Assembly (NCBI RefSeq): GCF_003363155.1
Contig: NZ_QRBE01000004.1
Span: 34,003-98,002 of the forward strand
Source of the DNA: Dyella monticola
GTDB taxonomy: Bacteria; Pseudomonadota; Gammaproteobacteria; Xanthomonadales; Rhodanobacteraceae
Direction: 5' to 3'
Length of the DNA stretch: 64,000 nucleotides
Numbering within the stretch: the stretch's first letter is position 1; every line of letters starts with the position of its first letter. This document shows positions 45,148 through 52,629 of the stretch, one piece after another. The notes beneath the pieces were generated by a model that worked only from the letters and a program-made list of their open reading frames with translations, was not told where the DNA came from and did not search any database. The position numbers and the translations under genes were made by a program.

Positions 45148-46434
45148 ATGTCGTCCACCACGTACACCGCCGACGCGCAACGCACGTCGACTTTGCTGCC
45201 GATGATGATCATCGGCGTACTGTTCTTCATCATGGGATTTTTCACGTGGCTCAACGGGCCGCTGATTTCGTTCGTCAAGGTGGCTTTTACGCTGGATGAC
45301 ATCAACGCTTTCCTGGTGCCGTTCGCGTTTTATGTTTCCTACTTCGTACTGGCGTTGCCGGCCGGTGCGGTGCTCAAGCGTACTGGCATGAAAAAAGGCA
45401 TGGTTTTAGGCCTTTTCATCATGGCGTTGGGCGCGGCGGTGTTCGGTGAATTCGTGCGGATTCGCGTTTATTCCGGCGCACTGACGGGCCTGTTTGTCAT
45501 CGGTGCGGGGTTGTCGTTGCTGCAAACGGCATCCAATCCGTACATCAGCATTCTGGGGCCGATTGAAAGTGCCGCCCAGCGCATTGCCTTGATGGGTATC
45601 TGCAACAAGGTGGCCGGTGCGCTGGCACCGCTCGCCTTCGGCGCGCTGGTGATGACGGGCATCGATGCGTTCCTGGGCCAGATGAGTGCGATGGCGCAAG
45701 GCCCCGCGCGCGAGGCCCTGCTCAATCAATTCGCGGCGCGTGTTTTCTGGCCTTATATGGTGTTAGCGGGTTTGCTGGTGGTGCTGGCCATCTGGATCGT
45801 GTTTTCCTCGCTGCCGGAAATCAAGCCGTCCGGCGCCAACAGCGAGCGTTCGATCGGTCACGGCAAGGGCGGCATTTTCAGCTTTCCGCATTTGTGGCTG
45901 GGCGTTTTGTGCCTGTTCCTGTACGTGGGCGTGGAAGTGATGGCGGGCGATGCCATCAACACGTATGGGCAAGGCTTCGGTCTGCCGCTGACGATGACCT
46001 CGCACTTCACCACCTACACCATGTTTTCGATGCTGGTGGGTTATCTGGTCGGCTCGGCGCTGATTCCCCGCTTCATCTCCCAGCAACGCTATCTCGCCGT
46101 CTCGGCAGTGCTCGGCGTGCTGTTCGCAATCGGCGCCTTGGTAACGCATAGCTACACATCGGTCGCCTTCGTGGCGGCGCTGGGTTTTGCCAACGCCATG
46201 ATGTGGCCGGCCATTTTTCCGCTCGCGATCAAAGGCCTGGGCAGCCATACCGAGCTCGGCTCGGCGCTGCTGATCATGGGCATCGTAGGGGGCGCGCTGC
46301 TGCCGCAGGTGTTCGTGCATCTGAAGCAGTACATCGATTTCCAGCTCGCGTTCGTGATTGTCATCGTGCCGTGCTATCTCTACATCCTGTACTACGGGTT
46401 ACGCGGCCATAACGTGGGCAGCCACGCCGGCTAA
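45148..46434 (+). CDS. nagP: MFS sugar permease, NagP-like N-acetylglucosamine transporter
   Basis: A 428-residue inner-membrane permease with 12 predicted helices, of the FucP/glucose-galactose family (GFFTWLNGPLISFVKVAFTL, LLQTASNPYISILGP, GALLPQVF). In GlcNAc loci of Shewanella, Alteromonas and Xanthomonas this type is NagP. GGGGAG lies before the ATG at 45148; a longer frame from 45094 is not supported. It is divergent from the kinase gene, with operators between them. Confidence 0.85.
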   Translation: MSSTTYTADAQRTSTLLPMMIIGVLFFIMGFFTWLNGPLISFVKVAFTLDDINAFLVPFAFYVSYFVLALPAGAVLKRTGMKKGMVLGLFIMALGAAVFGEFVRIRVYSGALTGLFVIGAGLSLLQTASNPYISILGPIESAAQRIALMGICNKVAGALAPLAFGALVMTGIDAFLGQMSAMAQGPAREALLNQFAARVFWPYMVLAGLLVVLAIWIVFSSLPEIKPSGANSERSIGHGKGGIFSFPHLWLGVLCLFLYVGVEVMAGDAINTYGQGFGLPLTMTSHFTTYTMFSMLVGYLVGSALIPRFISQQRYLAVSAVLGVLFAIGALVTHSYTSVAFVAALGFANAMMWPAIFPLAIKGLGSHTELGSALLIMGIVGGALLPQVFVHLKQYIDFQLAFVIVIVPCYLYILYYGLRGHNVGSHAG

Positions 46435-46683
46435 GAGTCTGTTCAATGCCTCAGCGTAGTTCGCATACCCTCTGCGTCGTCGCCAGGTGGTCGCGCATCG
46501 CGCGGCGCCCGACGAGTTCTCTGGTCGCCCCATGGCGGCCAGACGCGGGCTATGCGAGCCACGTGAAGGCCTTGAACGGGCTGTTCGGCATCCTTGGGGC
46601 GTCGGGCGTCATCCCCTCCTTTGTCACCACTACACCCGGTCTGTGGGCTACGATGCCCACCCGACACCGGGGAGGATTTTGCG

Positions 46684-47715
46684 TTGCACAGCCCTACCAT
46701 CAAGGATGTCGCCAAACACGCCGGCGTTTCGTTGAAGACGGTCTCCCGCGTCATCAATCACGAGGCGGCCGTGCGGCCCGAGACCCGCGAGAAGGTGGAA
46801 CGGGCGATCGAGCAGCTGGGCTATCGCCCGGACCCGTCCGCGCGCAGCCTGCGCAGCAGCTCCCACGCGTACGCGATCGGCCTGGTCTACGACAATCCGA
46901 ACGCCCATTACGTGATCGACATGCAGAACGGCGTGCTGTCGGCCTGCCGCGAACGGGGGTTTGGCCTGCAGATCTATCCGTGCGATTCCACCGCGCCGGG
47001 GCTGGCCGAAGAGCTGGTCTCGCTGGTGCAACGTGCGCGTCTGGCGGGGCTGATCCTGGCGCCGCCGATGTCCGAGCAATCGGCGTTGCTGGCGACATTG
47101 AAAGCGCACGATGTGGATTTCGTGCGCATCATCGCGTCGCGCGAAGATCCGCGCGACGGCATGCCGTGCGTGTATGTGGACGATCACGACGCCGCGTATG
47201 CGATTACCGAGCATTTGATCCAGCTCGGCCATACGCGCATCGGCTTCCTGTGGGGCGAGCCGCATCACCGGTCCAGCCCGGAGCGCTATCAGGGGTACGC
47301 GGATGCGTTGAAGGATTACGGCATCGCGCTCAATCGCAAAATGATTCTTCCCGGCCGCTACGCCTTCGACGATGGGTTTCGCGGCGCGCGCAAACTGCTT
47401 GCGCTGAAGGAGCCGCCCACTGCCATCTTCGGTTGCAACGACGAAATCGCAGCCGGCGTGCTGGCCGCAGCGCGTTCGGCCGGGCTGGATGTGCCTTGGG
47501 ATCTTTCCATCGCCGGCTTCGAGGACAGCCCGTTCTCCAAACAGGCGTGGCCTGCGTTGACCACTGCGCGGCAGTCGACCAGCGAGATCGGTCGGCATGC
47601 GGCGTTGCGTCTGATCGGTGGCTTGCAGCACGAAAACAGCAACGAGCTGGCCAACGAAGGCTTCATGCCCGAACTGGTGGTGCGCGGGTCGACCGCGCCG
47701 CCGCGGCAGACCTGA
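46684..47715 (+). CDS. LacI-family regulator of the GlcNAc locus (NagR/NagQ-like)
   Basis: A 343-residue repressor. The N-terminal helix-turn-helix is TIKDVAKHAGVSLKTVSRVI (about 4-23) with a hinge helix at LGYRPDPSARSLRSSS, then a periplasmic-binding-like ligand domain (about 60-330) with ACPVDD-like loop CVYVDDHDAAYAITEHLIQLG and IFGCNDEIAAGVL. The start is a TTG at 46684, because GGGGAGGA lies seven bases upstream. The ligand is probably GlcNAc-6-phosphate by analogy. The 249 bp upstream contain no gene I can support. Confidence 0.85.
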   Translation: MHSPTIKDVAKHAGVSLKTVSRVINHEAAVRPETREKVERAIEQLGYRPDPSARSLRSSSHAYAIGLVYDNPNAHYVIDMQNGVLSACRERGFGLQIYPCDSTAPGLAEELVSLVQRARLAGLILAPPMSEQSALLATLKAHDVDFVRIIASREDPRDGMPCVYVDDHDAAYAITEHLIQLGHTRIGFLWGEPHHRSSPERYQGYADALKDYGIALNRKMILPGRYAFDDGFRGARKLLALKEPPTAIFGCNDEIAAGVLAAARSAGLDVPWDLSIAGFEDSPFSKQAWPALTTARQSTSEIGRHAALRLIGGLQHENSNELANEGFMPELVVRGSTAPPRQT

Positions 47716-47755
47716 TCCCAGGTTGTTCCTCGATCGCTGAAAGAACCTCCAGCCC

Positions 47756-47784
47756 GTCGCCCCGGCGAACGCCGGGGCCTAGTG
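47756..47784. repeat. Short GC-rich palindromic repeat
   Basis: Same 29-bp block as 5757-5785 (GTCGCCCCGGCGAACGCCGGGG core), between the regulator gene and nagB-II; it may attenuate readthrough. Confidence 0.7.
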
Positions 47785-47926
47785 TCTTGAGGCCGACAAA
47801 AGTCGCCGGGGTGACGGGCGTACTACACGTCTGCGCATCCGCCGCCATGCATTCCGTTACCTCATCCAGCGCCTTCCCCGGAAGGGAAAGCGCAGAAATT
47901 GCCATGCCTCATCCCCCGGAGCTTCC

Positions 47927-48961
47927 ATGAAATCCGCTCGTGACACCCTGATGTACAACGAGGCGCAGGAAAGCGCCGCCACCGTCGAACGACAGCTTGC
48001 CCAGAACGCATCGATCCTCAAGGCACTCGGCGAGCGGCTGCGCGCACATCCGCCGCGCTTCATTGTGACCTGCGCACGCGGCAGCTCCGATCACGCCGCC
48101 GCGTATGCCAAATATGTATTCGAGACGCGCTTAGGCTTAGTCACGGCATCCGCCTCGCCGTCGATCTCCTCCATCTACGATGCGAACCTGAAACTCGACG
48201 GCGCGTTGTTCGTGGCGATCTCGCAATCGGGCAAAAGCCCTGATCTGCTGCGCAGTGCGGAAGCCGCGAAACAAGCTGGTGCTTATGTGCTTGCACTCGT
48301 GAACGTGGAAGATTCGCCGCTGGCAGCGCTAGCCGATACGGTGATCCCGCTGCGCGCCGGTCCCGAGCGCAGTGTGGCGGCCACGAAGAGTTACCTGGCC
48401 ACGCTTGCCGCGGTGCTGCAGTTGACGGCGCATTGGTCCAACGATGCCAAGCTGCATGCAACGGTGACGCGCCTGCCTGACGATCTGCGTCGCGGCTGGG
48501 ACGGCGACTGGAGTGCGCTTGAGCAAGGCCTCATCGACGTGCACAACCTGTTCGTGGTCGGCCGCGGCTATGGCTTCGGCGCTGCGTTGGAAGCGGCGCT
48601 CAAGCTCAAGGAAACCTGCGGCCTGCACGCCGAAGCGTTCAGTGCCGCCGAAGTAAAGCATGGCCCCATGGCCTTGATTGGCCAAGGATTCCCCGTGCTG
48701 TTCTTCGCACAGGACGACGGTACGCTGGAAAACACCCTTGCCGTCGCCGAGGAATTCCGTTCGCGCGGTGCGCGCGTTTGGGTGGCCGCACCCGATGCGC
48801 AAGGCGCCGATGCATTGCCGCTGCCCGGCGGTATCGATCCGATCGTGACACCGCTGCTCGCCGTGCAGAGCTTTTATCGTGCCGCCAGCGCGCTTTCGCT
48901 TGCACGCGGCTACGATCCCGATGTACCGCCGCATCTGCGCAAAGTCACGGAGACAGTGTAA
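47927..48961 (+). CDS. Glucosamine-6-phosphate deaminase, SIS type (NagB-II)
   Basis: A 344-residue two-SIS-domain protein that replaces classical NagB, converting glucosamine-6-phosphate to fructose-6-phosphate and ammonia. First SIS domain about 45-180 (VTCARGSSDHAAAYAKY, ISQSGKSPDLL), second about 205-330 (VVGRGYGFGAALEAALKLKE, EVKHGPMAL). It lacks the glutaminase domain of GlmS, which separates it from the biosynthetic enzyme. The stop overlaps the nagA start (TAATG). Confidence 0.9.
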   Translation: MKSARDTLMYNEAQESAATVERQLAQNASILKALGERLRAHPPRFIVTCARGSSDHAAAYAKYVFETRLGLVTASASPSISSIYDANLKLDGALFVAISQSGKSPDLLRSAEAAKQAGAYVLALVNVEDSPLAALADTVIPLRAGPERSVAATKSYLATLAAVLQLTAHWSNDAKLHATVTRLPDDLRRGWDGDWSALEQGLIDVHNLFVVGRGYGFGAALEAALKLKETCGLHAEAFSAAEVKHGPMALIGQGFPVLFFAQDDGTLENTLAVAEEFRSRGARVWVAAPDAQGADALPLPGGIDPIVTPLLAVQSFYRAASALSLARGYDPDVPPHLRKVTETV

Positions 48962-50121
48962 TGCCGGTCAATCCGCTGCTTGCTCTGGTCAATGGCCGCG
49001 TGCTGGGCGATCACGGTCCACGCGAAGGCTTGGCTGTCTTGGTGCGCGGCAAGCGGATCGTCGCCATCGTCGCGCATGACGATGCGCGCATCGCCGAGGC
49101 GCAAAAACACGATCTGCGCGGAAATCTGCTGCTGCCAGGCTTTATCGACGTGCAGGTGAACGGCGGCGGTGGCTTATTGTTCAACGATGCACCCACGGTA
49201 GACACACTGCGCGGCATTGCCGCTGCGCATCGTCAATTCGGAACCACCGGCATGCTGCCTACCTTCATCACCGACACGGCGGAAAAAATGCACGCCGCCC
49301 TGCAAGCGGTGGACGATGCGATCGAGCAGCGCGTTCCCGGCATTCTTGGCATCCATGTGGAAGGCCCGTTCCTGGCCAATGCCCGCAAGGGTATTCATAA
49401 CGCCGATCTGTTCCGTCTGCCTGATGACAGCGATGTGGAAGCGCTGATTGCCCCGCATAAAGGTCCGGTCATGCTCACGCTTGCACCGGATCAGGTACCG
49501 CTGCCGGTCATCGCGCGATTGACCAGCGCCGGCGTGATCGTCGTCGCCGGCCACACTGCCGCCGACTACACCGCCACACGCGCCGCGCTCGATGCGGGCG
49601 TGTGCGGCTTCACCCATCTGTACAACGCGATGACACCCCTCACCGGCCGTGATCCCGGTGTGGTGGGCGCTGCGCTGGACGATCCGCATAGCTGGTGTGG
49701 CTTGATCGTGGACGGCCATCACGTGCATCCGGCAACGCTGCGTGTCGCGATTGCGGCGAAAGCGCGCGGCAAGTGCGTACTGGTCACCGACGCGATGCCC
49801 CCGGTCGGCAGCGACCGGCCCGATTACGTACTGAATGGTCAAACCATCATCATGCGCGACGGGATCTGCCAGAACGAAGCAGGCGTGCTGGCGGGCTCCG
49901 GCCTTGATATGGCAGGCGCAGTGCGCAATGCCGTGCAGATGCTCGGCCTGCCACTGGCCGAAGCGTCCCGGATGGCGAGCAGCTATCCAGCGGCGTGGAT
50001 CGGCTTGCAGCATACGCACGGGCGAATCGCTGCCGGATACCAGGCGGACTTCGCGATCATGGACGACACGCTCACCGTGCAGGAAACCTGGCTGGCTGGC
50101 GTGCCTTATTCCATGGTCTGA
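48961..50121 (+). CDS. nagA: N-acetylglucosamine-6-phosphate deacetylase
   Basis: NagA, 386 residues, removes acetate from GlcNAc-6-phosphate. Amidohydrolase motifs: LLPGFIDVQVNG, the metal/active-site HVEGPFL, GHTAADY, FTHLYNAM, DGHHVHP and VTDAMPP. The start at 48961 overlaps the NagB-II stop by one base; a longer frame upstream is inside that gene. Its 3' end has a diverged second copy at 51702-51788, beyond the inserted effector gene. Confidence 0.94.
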   Translation: MPVNPLLALVNGRVLGDHGPREGLAVLVRGKRIVAIVAHDDARIAEAQKHDLRGNLLLPGFIDVQVNGGGGLLFNDAPTVDTLRGIAAAHRQFGTTGMLPTFITDTAEKMHAALQAVDDAIEQRVPGILGIHVEGPFLANARKGIHNADLFRLPDDSDVEALIAPHKGPVMLTLAPDQVPLPVIARLTSAGVIVVAGHTAADYTATRAALDAGVCGFTHLYNAMTPLTGRDPGVVGAALDDPHSWCGLIVDGHHVHPATLRVAIAAKARGKCVLVTDAMPPVGSDRPDYVLNGQTIIMRDGICQNEAGVLAGSGLDMAGAVRNAVQMLGLPLAEASRMASSYPAAWIGLQHTHGRIAAGYQADFAIMDDTLTVQETWLAGVPYSMV

Positions 50122-50210
50122 AGGCCGCCTGGAACTCACAGGGCGCGTTCCTCGGCTCATCCAAGATAGCCCATGCGGAGGCTATGCCGATCAACGCGAA
50201 GGTGCGAGGT

Positions 50211-51371
50211 TTACACGTTGCTCTCAAGCACACTGGAGCTTCGCGCCAGCGTATCGGCATTATTCACCGCATTTTGGAACGTAAATGGACTTAGATTGCC
50301 GCCCCAGTTCGGAAACCTGTCGTGATTTCGAGTGAGATACCAATGATCCGCCGTGCCGGCGCCCGTATGCGTATGCTCATGCACCGTCAACTCACGAAGA
50401 TCAGCGGGCCGCATCGTATTTACGGCATACCTCGAAAAAGAGATGGTTCCATCGTTGAACGCAACCGCCGAGGGACTATTGGGGCCACCTTCGTAGCCTA
50501 TGATCAATCGACGCGCACCCTCACGTTTATTTTGTTCAAGGTCTCGCAATGTGCCATCAAAACCGCGTTTGATGGCCGCCTTGTCGCCATCGGAAAAATT
50601 ACTCCGGTTGAAAAGTTTATCCATGGCCCATTTTGTCGAGCGCGACCATGCATTATTTAACTGCGTACGCGCTTGCCGAACGCCATTGATACTATCGTCC
50701 AAGGCGCGTAACACGCGTCCACGCGGTGTAGATGGGTATGTTACGGGCGATGGCGCGACATCTTTGGGCGTCCATGTACCATTTCTTCGCTCCAAGGTCG
50801 CAACCCCCTTCCCCGATCGAGGGTCCAATACGTTCCAGGTGGTATTTTTGTTGTCGAACTCGCCAATTTGATAAACGCTCTTGTCCACCGTAGTGAAATA
50901 CGTCCTGCTTTGATTGGGATTTATGCGGGTATAAATACCATTGCGATCCGCCTGCAATCCACGCAAGTTGGCTGGGGACACTCGGTACGCGGAAATATCC
51001 TGGGGAGCGCGCAGCGTAGCAAGCTGTGATGTATCCGGCGCACCATTGAAGAAGCGTGGCGGCGGCTCAACGTGCGTAACTTCCAATGCCGGCGAGCGGA
51101 GCAATGACGAGCCAGGCGGAAGATAATTTCGCGGATCAAATAAGCCATTCCGAGCATCTTGAGTCGATCGAGACCCCGGCCGGTTCGATGGAGCTACCTG
51201 GCGCGATGAAGTGGGTGGCAGGCTTGGTGCGCCACGCCAGGAAGTCGATGATGATCCAACAGGCGAGACGTGAGGCTGTGTCGCGCGCGAGCGCTGCACA
51301 ACGGGCAGCGGAGAATTGTCGCCCATATTTGGTGCGTTGTAGGAATACGATGAAATATTACCCGATTGCAT
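50211..51371 (-). CDS. Putative secreted effector with aspzincin-type metalloprotease motif
   Basis: A 386-residue protein with no Sec signal or membrane helix. Residues 1-100 are Ser/Pro/Arg-rich and disordered (MQSGNISSYSYNAPNMG start), like a type III or contact-dependent secretion region. About 140-210 resembles a segment common in Pseudomonas toxin-like proteins (NGIYTRINPN, YQIGEFDNKNTTWNVLDP, RRNGTWTPK). The C-terminal part holds HEHTH at 331-335 followed by GTADHWY at 339-345, fitting the zinc-protease pattern HExxH + GTxDxxY. Base composition is visibly less GC-rich than the neighbours. AAGGAG precedes the ATG. I see no immunity gene, so a host-directed effector is more likely than an antibacterial toxin. 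Function is inferred. Confidence 0.65.
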   Translation of the reverse strand: MQSGNISSYSYNAPNMGDNSPLPVVQRSRATQPHVSPVGSSSTSWRGAPSLPPTSSRQVAPSNRPGSRSTQDARNGLFDPRNYLPPGSSLLRSPALEVTHVEPPPRFFNGAPDTSQLATLRAPQDISAYRVSPANLRGLQADRNGIYTRINPNQSRTYFTTVDKSVYQIGEFDNKNTTWNVLDPRSGKGVATLERRNGTWTPKDVAPSPVTYPSTPRGRVLRALDDSINGVRQARTQLNNAWSRSTKWAMDKLFNRSNFSDGDKAAIKRGFDGTLRDLEQNKREGARRLIIGYEGGPNSPSAVAFNDGTISFSRYAVNTMRPADLRELTVHEHTHTGAGTADHWYLTRNHDRFPNWGGNLSPFTFQNAVNNADTLARSSSVLESNV

Positions 51372-51653
51372 GATTCTTCTCCTTCAAGACCAGATCACAT
51401 ACATTCCCTAATCACATTGGCAATTTGCGACTGGAAAGGCAGCGCTGAAAGCTATAGTTCCCTTCCCATTCGTGCGGAGAAGCCTAAATAGCAGGCCTAT
51501 AATGGTTATCAATATCCATGCTCATAATCAGCTCCGCTACCGGGATGACCCGGCGGGATCAACCCTAGCGCCTACCCGGGCGCAGTGAGCGGTAGATAGT
51601 TATTCGCAATGCGATCGGTAACGATTGGCTTCAGTTACGATCCGGCGCACCGA

Positions 51654-51695
51654 TCATCGTGATACATGCAACTGATCGGAGATCCACCCGCAGTA
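51654..51695 (-). pseudogene. Relic of the sulfatase gene 3' end
   Basis: The minus strand reads YCGWISDQLHVSR-stop, matching the C-terminus YYGWIFNRLHVYQ-stop of the intact sulfatase gene at 52630. Similarity continues about 15 bp past the stop (ATCCGGCGCACCGATCA against ATCCAGCGCACCGGTCA). It breaks off at about 51697, where the nagA relic begins. Confidence 0.75.
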
Positions 51696-51701
51696 CGCCA
51701 A

Positions 51702-51788
51702 GCGCACTTCGCAGTGTCGAACGACACGCTCACCGCTCCGGAAACCTGGTTAGGCGGCGTGCCGTATTCCGTTATTAAGGGCTGGTAG
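51702..51788 (+). pseudogene. Relic of the nagA 3' end
   Basis: The frame reads AHFAVSNDTLTAPETWLGGV then PYSVIKGW-stop; intact NagA ends ADFAIMDDTLTVQETWLAGV then PYSMV. Sixteen of 25 aligned residues are identical and the stop is preserved. It is too diverged to be a recent local copy. The remaining DNA of 51372-51653 is the A/T-richer 5' flank of the effector gene and carries no gene I recognise. An ATTGGCC...GGCCAAT inverted repeat lies at 51791-51826. Confidence 0.8.
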
Positions 51789-51840
51789 AAATTGGCCAGA
51801 ACTCATCAAACCAAAGAACGGCCAATCTGCCCAATATCGT

Positions 51841-52512
51841 TCATGAACAAAGGCTGCTTACAAGCATGCCGCTTCGCAACTTATCGCCAATGTTGTGTGC
51901 TGCGTCCCGAGACAAAATATGCTTGTAATAGTTTTGAAAAGTTCCGTGATACAACCATTTAGAGTCATCGCCACCCGGCTTCACGCCGTGATGGGAGCCA
52001 CCCTGATTCGGCGCTTCGTAGATGTTTCCGTTGTAAACCACTTGGTCACCAGGCTCGTACGTTTTGTCCGGGTCCCAATATTGGGGAAGGGTTTGCATTG
52101 GAGCATTGGGCCGGAAGGCTTGCGCGGAAATAGCTTGCGTAGCCGACTGTAGGGCATCCCCAATCGCCTTTGTGGCAGGCGGCGCGCTTAGCGAAGAAGA
52201 CGCACGATCCCAAACCGCATCTGTGCGAGAAGCTAGCACCTTCGCGGCAGACGGTGCACTTAGCAAAGAATTTGCACCATCCAAAACCGGACCTGCGCCG
52301 GAAGCTGCCGCCTTCGCAAAAAACGAGCCACCCAGCAAAGAAGTCGCACTCCGCCCAAAGGCATTCGCATCAAACTGGGCTGCAATCCCATCACCAAGCG
52401 TACTTTGTGAATAGGGAATCACTTGCGGAGTACGAGCACCTCTGTCGGGCCGAGAACCCTCCGACGGAGGATTGCTGACGATATAAACATTTCCATAATT
52501 ATAGATGTTCAA
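51841..52512 (-). CDS. Putative secreted protein with chitin-binding-like C-terminal domain
   Basis: A 223-residue protein. I start at TTG 52512 because AAGGAG lies six bases upstream; the 38 codons before it are flank. It has no Sec signal. The N-terminus (NIYNYGNVYIVSNPPSEGSR) recalls that of the effector at 50211. About 50-135 contains three loose ~24-residue repeats beginning SLLGGSFFAKAAA, SLLSAPSAAKVLA and SSLSAPPATKAIG. About 150-195 fits a CBM5/12 chitin-binding fold (YWDPDKTYEPGDQVVYNGNI, then KWLYHGTF), followed by a short Lys/Arg-containing tail. Lower GC than the neighbours. It may be a secreted effector or a surface adhesin for chitin; function unproven. Confidence 0.6.
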   Translation of the reverse strand: MNIYNYGNVYIVSNPPSEGSRPDRGARTPQVIPYSQSTLGDGIAAQFDANAFGRSATSLLGGSFFAKAAASGAGPVLDGANSLLSAPSAAKVLASRTDAVWDRASSSLSAPPATKAIGDALQSATQAISAQAFRPNAPMQTLPQYWDPDKTYEPGDQVVYNGNIYEAPNQGGSHHGVKPGGDDSKWLYHGTFQNYYKHILSRDAAHNIGDKLRSGMLVSSLCS

Positions 52513-52629
52513 AATAATCTCCTTAGGCCGGAAACAGGCAGCCGGAGAAAACCATAACGTACGGCCGAGCGACACCAGCCTTAAATAGTTATATTCATCG
52601 CTTGCTCTGATTGCTATCCAGCGCACCGG

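Noticed and set aside
46435-46683. Possible small gene between nagP and the LacI gene
   Set aside because: Frames here overlap the ribosome-binding site of the regulator and lack any recognisable protein pattern.
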